DNA of 64,000 nucleotides from Oricola nitratireducens (GTDB taxonomy: Bacteria > Pseudomonadota > Alphaproteobacteria > Rhizobiales > Rhizobiaceae), in the NCBI RefSeq assembly GCF_014904745.1, contig NZ_JACZCS010000008.1, forward strand, positions 62,001-126,000, written 5' to 3'. A program made the translations under genes and the position numbers. Each line of letters opens with the position of its first letter. Position 1 is the first letter of the stretch. Positions 25,279 to 34,583 of the stretch are shown here, one piece after another. The notes beneath the pieces were generated by a model. It did not search any database and was not told the DNA's origin. It worked only from the letters and a program-made list of their open reading frames with translations.

Positions 25279-26129
25279 CCCCTGAAGGCCAGGTTTTCCG
25301 GTACCATGATCGTCGGCCGTTTCGGAAGGTCGCGCACCGTGATGGTGAGCGAATTTCCGTCCATGTACCGGATCGCGAATTCGCCGCTCATCTTCGACAG
25401 GAAATTGTCGAGCACCGTGCCGCGCAGATGCATCGGCAGGACGATCGACGAGCGCAGCCGGCTGGTGATCTCCGCCATGCCGGTATGCGACAGGGTGAGG
25501 CCGCCGTCGACCGGAACCATGACGATGTCGAGCCGTCCGATCTCGGCATAATGCGCGTCGGTCAGCGCGTGATGCAGATGGCCGAGATGGCCGATGCACA
25601 GACCCGCAACCTCGAAGATGAAGATGGAATTGGCATCGGGGATCATGCCGCCGTCGGCCCAGGAGCGGATATCGGTCGTGACGTTGCGGATATAGACGTC
25701 GTCGACCACGACATGGTGTTCGACCGGGCTCGGGCTTTCGGGGTCCCATCCCGGCAGGACGACCTCGATCGCCGGATCGGGGGTGAGGGTGTAGTGCGAG
25801 GTATGGGCGCGGTTCATGGTGACGACGCGTGGCACGGGAACGGCGCCGTAGAGACCGGAAAAGTCGGTTGCGATGGTGACGCCCGCGGGCGTTTCGATGC
25901 GGTAGGTCGAGTGGCCGGCGAAGGTGATGGTGACCGCGTCGGGCACGGCGAGCGGATTTTCGGCGGCCGATGCCGAGGCGTAGATCACGTTCGGCAGCGC
26001 CTGCGCGACGGCGAGGCACTGGCTCGGCGGCTTTTCCCCGCCCGGTTCCTGGGCGCGGGCGGGCCCGGCAACAACAAGGCCGGAAAGGACTGCGAGGCAG
26101 GCGGCGGTCAGCGCGCGCATGGAACGCAT
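25275..26129 (-). CDS. Secreted metallo-beta-lactamase-fold protein with atypical metal motif
   Basis: A 284-residue protein with a signal peptide (ALTAACLAVLSGLVVAGPARA). The segment ITFAGHSTYRIETPAGVTI is typical of UlaG-like MBL proteins. At the position of the canonical HxHxDH motif it has NRAHTSHYT (residues 106-114), lacking the first His and the Asp. Further His residues occur in IGHLGHLHHALTD and VLPMHLRG. It may bind metal differently or act as a non-catalytic scaffold. The ATG has GGGAG upstream, and it is coupled to the following Cys-rich gene. A periplasmic hydrolase role is inferred only from the fold. Confidence 0.75.
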   Translation of the reverse strand: MRSMRALTAACLAVLSGLVVAGPARAQEPGGEKPPSQCLAVAQALPNVIYASASAAENPLAVPDAVTITFAGHSTYRIETPAGVTIATDFSGLYGAVPVPRVVTMNRAHTSHYTLTPDPAIEVVLPGWDPESPSPVEHHVVVDDVYIRNVTTDIRSWADGGMIPDANSIFIFEVAGLCIGHLGHLHHALTDAHYAEIGRLDIVMVPVDGGLTLSHTGMAEITSRLRSSIVLPMHLRGTVLDNFLSKMSGEFAIRYMDGNSLTITVRDLPKRPTIMVPENLAFRG

Positions 26130-26247
26130 GGCGGTCTCCCTGATCTGTTCCCTGGCTTGGCTTCGCCGGGATTGTAGACGCGGCTTCGCGGAAGGCGAAT
26201 CAAATTCGCGGCACGTGGCGGCGGCGCGAAGCCGCATCGGGCCGGCG

Positions 26248-26793
26248 TCACGGCTCGCGCGGGACGAGCATGCCCCTTTCCTTGAGAAACGGATGCAGCG
26301 CCACGGCCTGACGCAGAATCGCCTGGCCTTCGTCGAAGCGGTTCGTCTGCATGAAGATCAGCGCCTTGCCGGCAAGGGCACCGAAATGCATCGGTTCGAG
26401 TTCCAGCGCGCGGTCGAGATCGGCGAGCGAGGCGTCGTAGTCCTCCTTCAGGAAATGGATGAAGGCGCGCTGGTTCCATCCCTCGGCATAGTCCGGGTCG
26501 GTCTCGATGACGCGCGAGAAGGTGGCGAGCGCGCCATCCCAGTCATAGCTTTCGCGCTGGCGCATGCCCGTGGCGACGGCGTCCCGGATCGCGGGATCGG
26601 GATGGTCGATCCAGAACTGCCAGATCGCGTCCTCGGCGCGGCGTCCCTCCGCCTCGGTCGTGGCGGCGGCGAGGTTTTCGAACAGGCGGGCATGGATTTC
26701 CGCGCGGTCCGGCCCGGCGGCGAACGCAGCGGCCGGCCATGCCGCCAGAACGGCGGCAAGGAGTGCGAATATCACGCCACGCGCTGTCGCCAC
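26248..26793 (-). CDS. Secreted tetratricopeptide-repeat protein
   Basis: A 181-residue protein with a signal peptide ([20 protein letters not shown]) and about three TPR units. Examples are [20 protein letters not shown], then [20 protein letters not shown], then LALELEPMH-like and [16 protein letters not shown] segments. TPR arrays serve protein-protein contacts, probably in the periplasm here. It is upstream of the MBL-fold gene on the same strand with a 118-bp gap, so cotranscription is possible but not certain. It is divergent from yebC. Confidence 0.75.
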   Translation of the reverse strand: MATARGVIFALLAAVLAAWPAAAFAAGPDRAEIHARLFENLAAATTEAEGRRAEDAIWQFWIDHPDPAIRDAVATGMRQRESYDWDGALATFSRVIETDPDYAEGWNQRAFIHFLKEDYDASLADLDRALELEPMHFGALAGKALIFMQTNRFDEGQAILRQAVALHPFLKERGMLVPREP

Positions 26794-26948
26794 GGCTAAT
26801 TGCTCCCTGCAGGTCCGGGTTCCAAACTATCGCGCGCCGCCCGATCGGCAAGGGCGGCGCACATGGCGAAGCGAGCCCGCTGGACGATGACGAGGAACTT
26901 TCATATAAGCCGCGCACATTTCACTCATCGCAGATGCCAGAGGAGACC

Positions 26949-27701
26949 ATGGCCGGTCATTCGAAATTCAAGAATATCATGCACCGCAAGGGGCGCGCGG
27001 ACGCGGCCCGGTCGAAACTGTTTTCCCGCCTTTCGAAGGAAATCACCGTCGCGGTGAAGATGGGCGGCGGCACGACCGATCCGGACATGAACCCGCGTTT
27101 GCGCCTGGCTGTGGCCAACGCCAAGGGCCAGTCGATGCCCAAGGACAACATCCAGCGCGCCATCAACAAGGGCGCAGGCGGCGACGCCGAGGACTACAAG
27201 GAAATGCGCTACGAGGGCTACGGGCCGGGCGGCATCGCCGTCATCGTCGAGGCGCTGACCGACAACCTCAACCGCTCGGCTTCCAACATCCGCGCCTGCT
27301 TCTCGAAGAACGGCGGGTCGCTCGGCGAGACCGGCTCGGTGTCGTTCATGTTCGACCGGGTTGGCGAGATCGTCTATAAACCGGACGCCGGCGATGCCGA
27401 CGCGATCATGGAAGCGGCGATCGAGGCGGGCGCCGAGGACGTCGAAACCGACGAGGACGGGCACACGATCACCTGCGCCTTCGAGGATATCGGCGCGGTG
27501 TCGAAGGCGCTGGAAGACGCGCTCGGCGAGCCGGAATCGGTGAACATCATCTGGAAGCCGCAGAACCGCACGCCGATCGACGAGGACAAGGCGGGCACGC
27601 TGATGAAGCTGCTCGACGCGCTCGACGACGACGACGACGTCCAGAACGTCTATTCCAACGAGGACATCGCGGAAGACGTGATGACGAAACTCTCGGCGTG
27701 A
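26949..27701 (+). CDS. yebC: YebC/PmpR-family protein
   Basis: A 250-residue protein beginning [15 protein letters not shown], the highly conserved start of the YebC/TACO1 family, with the acidic middle domain and the C-terminal region ([12 protein letters not shown]) expected for full-length members. The family has been described as DNA-binding regulators, and some members relieve ribosome stalling at proline stretches. The ATG has AGAGGAG seven bases upstream; the open frame extends further but lacks similarity. It neighbours ruvCAB, as often in bacteria, with a DMT transporter and a TauE gene in between. Confidence 0.92.
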   Translation: MAGHSKFKNIMHRKGRADAARSKLFSRLSKEITVAVKMGGGTTDPDMNPRLRLAVANAKGQSMPKDNIQRAINKGAGGDAEDYKEMRYEGYGPGGIAVIVEALTDNLNRSASNIRACFSKNGGSLGETGSVSFMFDRVGEIVYKPDAGDADAIMEAAIEAGAEDVETDEDGHTITCAFEDIGAVSKALEDALGEPESVNIIWKPQNRTPIDEDKAGTLMKLLDALDDDDDVQNVYSNEDIAEDVMTKLSA

Positions 27702-27702
27702 C

Positions 27703-28629
27703 ATGACGCAAACCGAAACGCCGCGCCGGAGGACGCTTTTTCTCTCGTTCGCCGGCCTCGGCGTTTTCGGCTGCATCTGGGGCGCGACCCAGCCGATGAC
27801 GAAGGTCGCGGTGTCGACGGGCCATCCGCCGATCGGCCTGCTCGTCTGGCAACTGGCGTTCACGGCAGGCTGCCTCGGGCTGATCGTCGCCATCCGGCGG
27901 ATGAAGATCGGGCTGACGCGGCGCCATCTTTTCTATTATGCGGTCATCGGCCTGCTCGGCACGATCCTGCCGGATATGTTCGTCTATCTGGCCGCGGCGC
28001 ATCTGCCCGCCGGGATCCTGTCGATCGCGTTGGCGACGGTGCCGATCTTCTCGTTCGGGATCGCGCTTGCCGCGGGCAATGAAAGTTTCAGGCCGCACCG
28101 GGGCATGGGGATCGTGCTCGGCGTCGCGGCGATGACGATGATCGCCGTGCCCGATGCCAGCCTGCCGGAACCCGGCATGGCGCCGTGGATATTCGTCGCC
28201 CTGGTCGCGCCCGTCTGCTACGGGCTGGAAGGCAATTTCATCGGGCGGCTCGCGCCCGATGACGTCAGCCCCGTCGCGGTGCTGTTTGCCGCATCGATTT
28301 TCGGGCTGATGGTCGCGGCGCCGCTTGCCTGGTATTCCGGTGACCTGATCGATCTCACGCAGCCATGGGGCGACGCCGAATGGGCGCTGTTCGCTTCCTC
28401 CGTCGCGCATGCCGCCGCCTATGCCGGCTATATGTGGCTGGTCGGGGTCGCGGGCGTCGTCTTCTCCAGCCAGATCTCCTATGTCGTCATGGCGTCGGCG
28501 GTGGGATTGAGCATGATCTTTCTCGGCGAGGCGTATTCGGTCTGGGTGTGGCTGGCGATCGGGCTGATGGGCTTCGGGCTGACGCTGGTGCAGCCGGTCG
28601 GAAAACTGCCGAAACCCGTCGCCGCCTGA
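27703..28629 (+). CDS. DMT-superfamily (EamA) transporter
   Basis: A 308-residue membrane protein with about ten hydrophobic helices in two EamA repeats, beginning with GVFGCIWGATQPMTKVAVS and ending in a PVGKLPKPVAA tail. This is typical of drug/metabolite exporters; the substrate is unknown. It starts one base after the yebC stop, so it is read from the yebC transcript. It is convergent with a TauE/SafE gene, with a six-base gap. Its insertion between yebC and ruvC is an accessory change to a conserved block. Confidence 0.85.
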   Translation: MTQTETPRRRTLFLSFAGLGVFGCIWGATQPMTKVAVSTGHPPIGLLVWQLAFTAGCLGLIVAIRRMKIGLTRRHLFYYAVIGLLGTILPDMFVYLAAAHLPAGILSIALATVPIFSFGIALAAGNESFRPHRGMGIVLGVAAMTMIAVPDASLPEPGMAPWIFVALVAPVCYGLEGNFIGRLAPDDVSPVAVLFAASIFGLMVAAPLAWYSGDLIDLTQPWGDAEWALFASSVAHAAAYAGYMWLVGVAGVVFSSQISYVVMASAVGLSMIFLGEAYSVWVWLAIGLMGFGLTLVQPVGKLPKPVAA

Positions 28630-28635
28630 GGTTTC

Positions 28636-29394
28636 CTAGGAGCGCAGCGCGTCGAGCGCCGGCAGGGTCAGGATCGCCGCGGCCATGACGATCGCCAGCG
28701 CGATGCGGCGGTAGGCCGCCTCGCTGGAAAAGCCAAACAGCCGCGCGCCGACCAGCAGCCCGACAAGATAGACCGGCGCGTAAAGGACGCCCATCGTCAC
28801 CGACTGCTTCGTGGTGAGTCCGGCCAGGAAAAGGCCGGTTCCCGAAAACAGCTGGGTCAGCGCGAAGTAAATGATCAGGTTGGCGCGCACGAAACCCGCG
28901 CCGGTTCGCAGCGCCATCCAGTAGAGGATGACGGGCGGCCCGCCAATGCCCGCCGCGCCGCCGAGAAAGCCCGAGACGCCGCCGACCGCGAGACGTACCG
29001 GCACGTTGCGCGGGCCGCGGTAATACCAGCCGGACCACAGGACGGCGACCGCGGTCACGATCACCGCCGACATGAACCAGCGCAACGTTTCCGTGTCGCC
29101 GGTCTTCAGGAACCAGATGCCGAGCGGCATGATCAGCCCGTAGCCGGCGGCAACCGGCAGCAATTCGCGTAAGCTGATCTTCTTCAAAGCACTGATGATC
29201 AGCGGAACCATCGGCAGCGTGTCGATGACCAGGAGGATGACGATGGCGATCTGCGGGCTGAAGGTCATCGCGCCGACCGGGCCGACGATCATGCCGGTGC
29301 CGAAGCCGGAAAAGCCGCGCACGATTCCGGCGATGCCGATGGCGATCATCAGCACGAAGAAGGCCGCATCGACAGGAATGCCAAGAATCGTCAC
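28636..29394 (-). CDS. TauE/SafE-family sulfite exporter-like permease
   Basis: A 252-residue protein with about eight helices. The family motif RGFSGFGTGMI in the first repeat is mirrored by GFLGGAAGIGGPPVILYWMA in the second. TauE/SafE proteins export sulfite, sulfoacetate or related anions. The start is GTG (GTG ACG ATT CTT) with GGGA about eight bases upstream; the open frame continues far upstream but runs antisense through ruvC. It is divergent from ruvC across 129 bp and convergent with the DMT gene. No sulfur metabolism genes are nearby, so the anion is unknown. Confidence 0.82.
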   Translation of the reverse strand: MTILGIPVDAAFFVLMIAIGIAGIVRGFSGFGTGMIVGPVGAMTFSPQIAIVILLVIDTLPMVPLIISALKKISLRELLPVAAGYGLIMPLGIWFLKTGDTETLRWFMSAVIVTAVAVLWSGWYYRGPRNVPVRLAVGGVSGFLGGAAGIGGPPVILYWMALRTGAGFVRANLIIYFALTQLFSGTGLFLAGLTTKQSVTMGVLYAPVYLVGLLVGARLFGFSSEAAYRRIALAIVMAAAILTLPALDALRS

Positions 29395-29467
29395 GGATTG
29401 TTCCCGGGAAAACTGAGACGCCGAGGCAATCGCATGGCGGACTTTCGAGGGCAAGTTGTGATTATTT

Positions 29468-29482
29468 GTTTTCTTTTTGTTC
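29468..29482 (+). promoter_or_regulatory. LexA-box-like sequence upstream of ruvC
   Basis: GTTT-N7-GTTC lies 42 bp before the ruvC start. The alphaproteobacterial SOS box is GTTC-N7-GTTC, so it matches in spacing with one base different. The ruv genes are SOS-controlled in several bacteria, which makes a LexA site plausible but unproven here. Confidence 0.35.
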
Positions 29483-29523
29483 ACATCGTTCGTGGCAGAA
29501 GCTAACGTGACAGCGGAGGCGAG

Positions 29524-30036
29524 ATGGGACAAGCGATTCGCATTATCGGGATCGATCCGGGTTTGCGCCGGACGGGTTGGGGCATCGTCGAGAGCCTCGG
29601 CAACAGCCTGCATTTCGTTGCTTCCGGCACGATCCGCTCCGACGACAAGGCGGACCTCGCCTCGCGGCTGTGCCAGCTGCATGACGGGCTTGCCGAGATA
29701 TTGCACGCGCACGTGCCGCAGGAGGCCGCCGTAGAGCAGACCTTCGTCAACACCAATGCGGCGGCGACGCTGAAGCTCGGCCAGGCGCGCGGGATCGCCA
29801 TGCTGGTGCCGGCACGCACGGGCATCCGGGTGGCCGAATACGCGCCGAACGCGGTGAAGAAGGCCGTCATCGGCGTCGGCCACGGCGACAAGAAACAGAT
29901 CCACATGATGGTGAAGGTGCTGATGCCGAAGGCGACATTCGACACGGACGACGCCGCCGACGCGCTCGCCATCGCCATCTGCCATTCGCATCACCGGATG
30001 AGCGCGGTTCACCAGGCGAGGCTTGCGACGGCATGA
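29524..30036 (+). CDS. ruvC: Holliday junction endonuclease RuvC
   Basis: A 170-residue RNase H-fold resolvase that cuts Holliday junctions as a dimer. Catalytic acids are Asp in [15 protein letters not shown] (about residue 11), Glu in VEQTFVN (about 72), and the C-terminal Asp residues in [13 protein letters not shown]. It starts the ruvCAB operon. Its stop overlaps the ruvA start by four bases. A LexA-like box is seen upstream. Confidence 0.95.
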   Translation: MGQAIRIIGIDPGLRRTGWGIVESLGNSLHFVASGTIRSDDKADLASRLCQLHDGLAEILHAHVPQEAAVEQTFVNTNAAATLKLGQARGIAMLVPARTGIRVAEYAPNAVKKAVIGVGHGDKKQIHMMVKVLMPKATFDTDDAADALAIAICHSHHRMSAVHQARLATA

Positions 30037-30647
30037 TCGGAAAACTGAAGGGAACGGTCGACGAGATCGGCGAGGATCACGCGATCATCGACGTGCACGG
30101 CGTCGGCTATGTCGTGTTCTGCCCGATGCGCACGCTGTCCGGCCTGAACGCGGGCGAGGCGGCGGTGCTGCTTATCGAGACCTATGTGCGCGAAGACATG
30201 ATCCGGCTCTACGGTTTTGCGACGCATCTGGAGCGCGAATGGTTCCGGCTGCTGCAGAGCGTGCAGGGCGTCGGCGCGAAGGTGGCGCTGGCGGTGCTGT
30301 CGACGCTGACGCCGTCCGATCTCGCCAACGCGATCGCGCTGCAGGACAAGGCGATGGTGGCGCGCGCGCCGGGGATCGGGCCGAAGGTGGCGCAGCGCAT
30401 CGTCACCGAACTGAAATCGAAGGCGCCGGCCTTTGCCGGCGAGGCATCAGGCACGATCGGGCTGAAGCAGGAACTGGGCGAGGGCGTCGCCGCGGCTCCG
30501 GTGGCGGACGCGGTCTCGGCGCTGACCAATCTCGGCTACAGCCGCGACCAGGCCGCGAACGCGGTGGCCGCCGCCGTGAGGGAAGCGGGCGAAGGCGCCG
30601 ACAGCGCGAAACTGATCCGGCTGGGGCTGAAGGAACTGTCGCGGTGA
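30033..30647 (+). CDS. ruvA: Holliday junction branch-migration protein RuvA
   Basis: A 204-residue protein that binds the junction as a tetramer and docks two RuvB rings. The N-terminal OB fold ([20 protein letters not shown]), the central helix-hairpin-helix pairs ([18 protein letters not shown] and [18 protein letters not shown]) and the C-terminal RuvB-binding domain ([17 protein letters not shown]) are all present. It is translationally coupled to ruvC. Confidence 0.95.
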   Translation: MIGKLKGTVDEIGEDHAIIDVHGVGYVVFCPMRTLSGLNAGEAAVLLIETYVREDMIRLYGFATHLEREWFRLLQSVQGVGAKVALAVLSTLTPSDLANAIALQDKAMVARAPGIGPKVAQRIVTELKSKAPAFAGEASGTIGLKQELGEGVAAAPVADAVSALTNLGYSRDQAANAVAAAVREAGEGADSAKLIRLGLKELSR

Positions 30648-30689
30648 GCCCGGCTTGCCTTGAAGACCATGCAGTGCGAATGACGACCC

Positions 30690-31727
30690 ATGGATGACGA
30701 AGCCCGCCTGATAACGCCGGAGAAACGCGGCGAGGACATGGATGTCTCGCTGCGGCCGCAGACGCTGGACGATTTCACCGGCCAGGCGGCGGCGCGCGCC
30801 AACCTGAAGGTGTTCATCGAGGCCGCGCGGGGCCGCGGCGAGGCGCTCGACCACGTTCTGTTCGTCGGCCCGCCCGGCCTCGGCAAGACGACGCTGGCGC
30901 AGATCATGGCCAAGGAACTGGGCGTGAATTTCCGCGCCACCTCCGGTCCGGTGATCGCCAAGGCGGGCGACCTGGCCGCGCTTTTGACCAATCTCGAAGA
31001 CCGCGACGTGTTGTTCATCGACGAGATCCACCGGCTCAATCCGGCGGTGGAGGAGATCCTCTATCCGGCGATGGAGGATTTCCAGCTCGACCTGATCATC
31101 GGCGAGGGGCCGGCCGCGCGGTCGGTGAAGATCGATCTGGCGAAATTCACGTTGGTCGCGGCGACGACGCGGCTGGGCTTGCTGACAACGCCGCTGCGCG
31201 ACCGTTTCGGCATTCCGGTGCGGCTCGAATTCTACACGGTCGAGGAGCTGGAGACGATCGTGCGGCGCGGGGCGCGGATCATGGGTCTGCCGATGAGCGA
31301 CGATGGCGCGCGCGAAGTCGCGCAACGGGCACGCGGCACGCCGCGCATCGCAGGCCGGCTGTTGCGCCGGGTGCGCGATTTTGCCGATGTGGCGAAGGCC
31401 GGACAGGTGACACGCGAGATCGCCGACGCGGCGCTGACGCGGCTCGATGTCGACGCCATCGGGCTCGACGCGCTCGACCGTCGCTACCTGACGATGATCG
31501 CACGGAATTTCGGCGGCGGGCCGGTGGGGATCGAAACGATCGCCGCGGGCCTTTCGGAACCGCGCGATGCCATCGAGGACATCATCGAGCCGTTCCTGAT
31601 CCAGCAGGGCTTCATCCAGCGCACGCCGCGCGGGCGCCTGCTGACGGCAAGGGCCTGGAGCCATCTCGGCCTCGCCGCGCCGAAGGACCTCGCGGCGATG
31701 CAGGCGACCCTGTTCGACGAAGAATGA
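30690..31727 (+). CDS. ruvB: Holliday junction ATP-dependent helicase RuvB
   Basis: A 345-residue AAA+ motor driving branch migration with RuvA. The Walker A motif GPPGLGKTT is at residues 60-68, Walker B is LFIDEIHRL, sensor 1 is in the [10 protein letters not shown] segment, and the winged-helix DNA-binding C-terminus ends in [17 protein letters not shown]. It lies 42 bp after ruvA. No gene is coupled downstream; a permease gene starts 73 bp later. Confidence 0.96.
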   Translation: MDDEARLITPEKRGEDMDVSLRPQTLDDFTGQAAARANLKVFIEAARGRGEALDHVLFVGPPGLGKTTLAQIMAKELGVNFRATSGPVIAKAGDLAALLTNLEDRDVLFIDEIHRLNPAVEEILYPAMEDFQLDLIIGEGPAARSVKIDLAKFTLVAATTRLGLLTTPLRDRFGIPVRLEFYTVEELETIVRRGARIMGLPMSDDGAREVAQRARGTPRIAGRLLRRVRDFADVAKAGQVTREIADAALTRLDVDAIGLDALDRRYLTMIARNFGGGPVGIETIAAGLSEPRDAIEDIIEPFLIQQGFIQRTPRGRLLTARAWSHLGLAAPKDLAAMQATLFDEE

Positions 31728-31800
31728 CCATGCAAGGGCCGGCATGCCGCATGGCGTTGCCTCTGCTTTTGCAGCCCGGCCGGGAGAAACCAGGAAACCC

Positions 31801-33000
31801 GTGATCCTCAATATCGGTATCCTTGTGGCGGTGCTGCTGACCGCCTTGCTGTTGTGGTTGCCCAAGGTGCGGACCAGGCCGACATGGCGGGCGATGACCA
31901 CGCCGCTTGCCTCGATCATCGGCAGTGGCTTCCTCGTGCTCGGCCCCATTCTCGACGAGGCCTATGGAAAATACGCGCCTCTCGTCATGGCCGCGCTTTG
32001 CCTTGGCGCCTATCTCTATGGCTCGGCAATCCGCTACAACATGGCGGCGCTCGAAGCGGGCGGTTCGCACCGCAGCCGGCTTGTGGAAGGGCTCGAGACG
32101 GCGGCGTCCTGGTCGCTCGGTTTCGCCTATGTCATCTCGGTCGCCTATTATCTCAACCTGTTCGGCGCCTTCGGGGTCAGCCTGACGGCCATGAACGAGC
32201 CATTGCAGGCCAAGATGGTGACGACCGCCGTTTTCGGCGTCATCGTGTTTGCCGGCTGGACGCACGGGTTCAAGTCGCTGGAGCAGATGGAATATGTCTC
32301 GGTCACGGCCAAGCTCGCGATCATCGCCGGGCTGCTGCTCGGCCTTGGCGCCTATTTCGCCGGCCGGGCGAACGATGGCGGCGTGCTTTTCAATCTTCCG
32401 AAAATGACCGGCTGGCCGGCGGTGGCGCTCGCCTTCGGCCTGATCGTCACCGTGCAGGGATTCGAGACGTCGCGCTATCTGGCGGCCGATTACGACAGCC
32501 GGACCCGCGAGAAATCCATGCGCTGGGCGCAATGGCTGTCGACGGGGATCTACATGACCTACATCCTGCTGCTCGCCTATGTCTTCGAGCGCGGCGAGGT
32601 GAAGCTGACCGAAACGGCGATCGTCGACATGATGGGTCTCGTCGCACCGATTCTGACGGTGCTGCTGGTTGCCGCGGCGCTGGCGGCGCAGTTCAGCGCG
32701 GCCGTCGCCGACACCAGCGGCTCGGGCGGATTGATCGCCGAACTGACCGGAGGCCGGATGTCGCCGCGCGGCGCCTATGCCGTGCTGGCCGCGGTCGGTG
32801 TGGCGCTGACCTGGTGGGCCGATGTGTTCGATATCATCGCCTACGCCTCGCGCGCCTTCGCCATCTACTACATGCTGCAGGCGGCGATTGCCGCGGTGAC
32901 GGCGTGGAACGCCAACGCCCGCACGCGGAGTGCCGGCTTTGCGGCGCTTGCCGCAATCGGCGCGGCGATCGTGGTGTTCGGGCGGGCGGTGGAAGGCTGA
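31801..33000 (+). CDS. APC-superfamily-like permease, substrate unknown
   Basis: About 399 residues with ten to eleven hydrophobic helices. Early helices contain ASIIGSGFLVLGPILDEAYG, an amino-acid-permease-like Gly-rich break, and a later segment VTVQGFETSRYLAADYDS resembles the sixth helix region. It is probably a cation- or proton-coupled transporter of the APC type, but no named family is certain. The start is GTG with AGGA six bases upstream; an ATG 20 codons earlier is less likely. It is convergent with a LysR gene, ten bases apart, and sits downstream of ruvB without an obvious terminator. Confidence 0.6.
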   Translation: MILNIGILVAVLLTALLLWLPKVRTRPTWRAMTTPLASIIGSGFLVLGPILDEAYGKYAPLVMAALCLGAYLYGSAIRYNMAALEAGGSHRSRLVEGLETAASWSLGFAYVISVAYYLNLFGAFGVSLTAMNEPLQAKMVTTAVFGVIVFAGWTHGFKSLEQMEYVSVTAKLAIIAGLLLGLGAYFAGRANDGGVLFNLPKMTGWPAVALAFGLIVTVQGFETSRYLAADYDSRTREKSMRWAQWLSTGIYMTYILLLAYVFERGEVKLTETAIVDMMGLVAPILTVLLVAAALAAQFSAAVADTSGSGGLIAELTGGRMSPRGAYAVLAAVGVALTWWADVFDIIAYASRAFAIYYMLQAAIAAVTAWNANARTRSAGFAALAAIGAAIVVFGRAVEG

Positions 33001-33010
33001 GGCAGCCGGG

Positions 33011-33874
33011 TCACGCACCCGTTTTGGACGGTTCGAAGCAATCGACGATCCAGTCGGCGACGGTCCTCGCGGCGGCGTCCTTCTTCAAATGCGGCTGGAT
33101 GAGCAGCCAGGCCTCGCGGGACGTGCCGAGCGGGGTCGCGCGGACTGCCGGAGGCGTCCTGATGTCGCCGCCAAATACGGGAAGCACGGCGACGGCGCGG
33201 CCGGACTCGGTGACGGTGCGGATCGCGCGCGCGCTGTTGGAAATGAAGCGCGCCTTTTCCCGTAGCCCGATGCGCGCCAGTTCGGCCATCTCGGGCGTGT
33301 CCTGCAGACTGTCCGGATAAGCGCAGACAATCGTCGTGTCACCGCCGTTCGTCCGGACGGGTTCGAAGAGTACCAGCGGGAGGGTGTCCAGCTTGCGGAT
33401 CACGAAGCCGCCGCGCTGCGGTCTCGCGAGGCGGATGGCCATGTCGGCTTCGTAACGCGAGAAACTGACATTGGCGTCGGATGCGAGCAGCGACAGGGTG
33501 AGCCCCGGATGGTCTTCGAGCAGGCCGGCGGCGTGCGGGGCGAGAACACGGTCGCATATGCTTGCCGTTGCGGCGACGCGGACATGGCCGGTGACGCCGG
33601 ATTCCGTCGCGGATATCGCGCCGATGGCGGCGGCGTGTTCCGTCATTGCCTCGACATGGGAAAGCACCTGCGCGCCGCGCGCGGTCGGACGGCGCAGGCC
33701 GTCGGCGGCGTGGAAGAGCGGATAAGGCAACGCGGCTTCGAGACGGGCGATGCGGCGGGCGACCGTCGTCGCGTCGAAGCCCAGTTCGGCGGCCGCGCCG
33801 GCAAAGGTTCCCGTGCGCGCCAGCGCCGCCGCGATCCTGAGGTCCTCCCAGTTGAGGCGGGAAAGGTCCGGCAT
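33011..33874 (-). CDS. LysR-family transcriptional regulator
   Basis: A 287-residue LysR-type protein. The winged helix-turn-helix is at residues ~8-60 (ALARTGTFAGAAAELGFDAT, then TVARRIARLEAAL), and the periplasmic-binding-protein-like effector domain begins near residue 90. The HTH carries DATTVARRI, where most members read SQPAVS-x-x-I, the pattern of a subgroup of LysR proteins. The ATG has AGGAAGG upstream. It is divergent from the isochorismatase-like hydrolase gene and is probably its regulator. Confidence 0.88.
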   Translation of the reverse strand: MPDLSRLNWEDLRIAAALARTGTFAGAAAELGFDATTVARRIARLEAALPYPLFHAADGLRRPTARGAQVLSHVEAMTEHAAAIGAISATESGVTGHVRVAATASICDRVLAPHAAGLLEDHPGLTLSLLASDANVSFSRYEADMAIRLARPQRGGFVIRKLDTLPLVLFEPVRTNGGDTTIVCAYPDSLQDTPEMAELARIGLREKARFISNSARAIRTVTESGRAVAVLPVFGGDIRTPPAVRATPLGTSREAWLLIQPHLKKDAAARTVADWIVDCFEPSKTGA

Positions 33875-34016
33875 GAATTTCCTTCCTGTAAAATTGCAGG
33901 CTGATACTGCAATATCACTGCATGATTGCAAGCCTTCCCCGATATAGGAATGATGGCGAACCGAGGAGATCCATCCCATAAACACGCCGAAATCCCTGCC
34001 GAAAACCCTGCTGGAA

Positions 34017-34583
34017 ATGGCCGGCGCCGACCTGACGCCCGCCCGCTTCGACGAAGCCTGCCTGGTGTTGATCGACTGCCAGAACGAATATCTTTCCGGC
34101 CCGGTGGCGTTGCCCGACGCGCAGGCCGCGGTCGGGGAAGCGAAGCGCCTGCTGGCGGCGGCGCGGTCAGCCGGCGCGCCGGTCGTTCACGTCGTGCATC
34201 GTGGCCGTGCCGGCGGGATGTTCGATCTCGATGCCGAGCGCGGCGCGATCATCGACGGCCTGACGCCGGAGGCGGGCGAGGTGGTGATCGAAAAGCCGCT
34301 ACCCAACGCCTTCGCGCAGACCGGGCTGGAGGAAGCGCTGGCGGCGACCGGACGGCGCAAGCTGATCGTCGCCGGTTTCATGACGCATATGTGCGTCAGC
34401 GCGACGGCGCGCGCCGCGCTCGATCACGGTTTCGGGGCGACAGTGGCGGCCGATGTCTGCGCCACGCGCGACCTGCCGGACGGAACCGGCGGCGTGGTCG
34501 CAGCCCGCGATGTCCATCGCGTCGCGCTCGCCGAACTGGCGGACCGCTTCGCGATCGTTGCCCGTGGCCCCGACTGGTTTTAG
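34017..34583 (+). CDS. Isochorismatase-like cysteine hydrolase
   Basis: At least 188 residues. The catalytic triad is visible: Asp20 in LVLIDCQNEY, Lys93 in VVIEKPLPNAF and Cys126 in GFMTHMCVSATAR. The family includes nicotinamidase, N-carbamoylsarcosine amidase and RutB-type ureidoacrylate hydrolases; the substrate is unknown. The first ATG has a poor ribosome site. In-frame codons upstream (NTPKSLPKTLLE) look like the usual family N-terminus and begin at an ATA codon preceded by GAGGAG at 33978, so the true start may be non-canonical. It is divergent from the LysR gene, and its stop overlaps the convergent GH5 gene by four bases. Confidence 0.8.
   Translation: MAGADLTPARFDEACLVLIDCQNEYLSGPVALPDAQAAVGEAKRLLAAARSAGAPVVHVVHRGRAGGMFDLDAERGAIIDGLTPEAGEVVIEKPLPNAFAQTGLEEALAATGRRKLIVAGFMTHMCVSATARAALDHGFGATVAADVCATRDLPDGTGGVVAARDVHRVALAELADRFAIVARGPDWF

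Noticed and set aside
24916-26019. A 367-codon minus-strand frame spanning the MBL gene
   Set aside because: Only its last 120 codons (paralogue B, from the ATG at 25278) are coding; the rest is an Arg/His-rich shadow of the MBL gene in another frame.
26794-26948. Possible tRNA-like sequence before yebC
   Set aside because: A GGTTCCAA-like string was examined, but no cloverleaf or acceptor stem could be formed. No tRNA was found in any gap.
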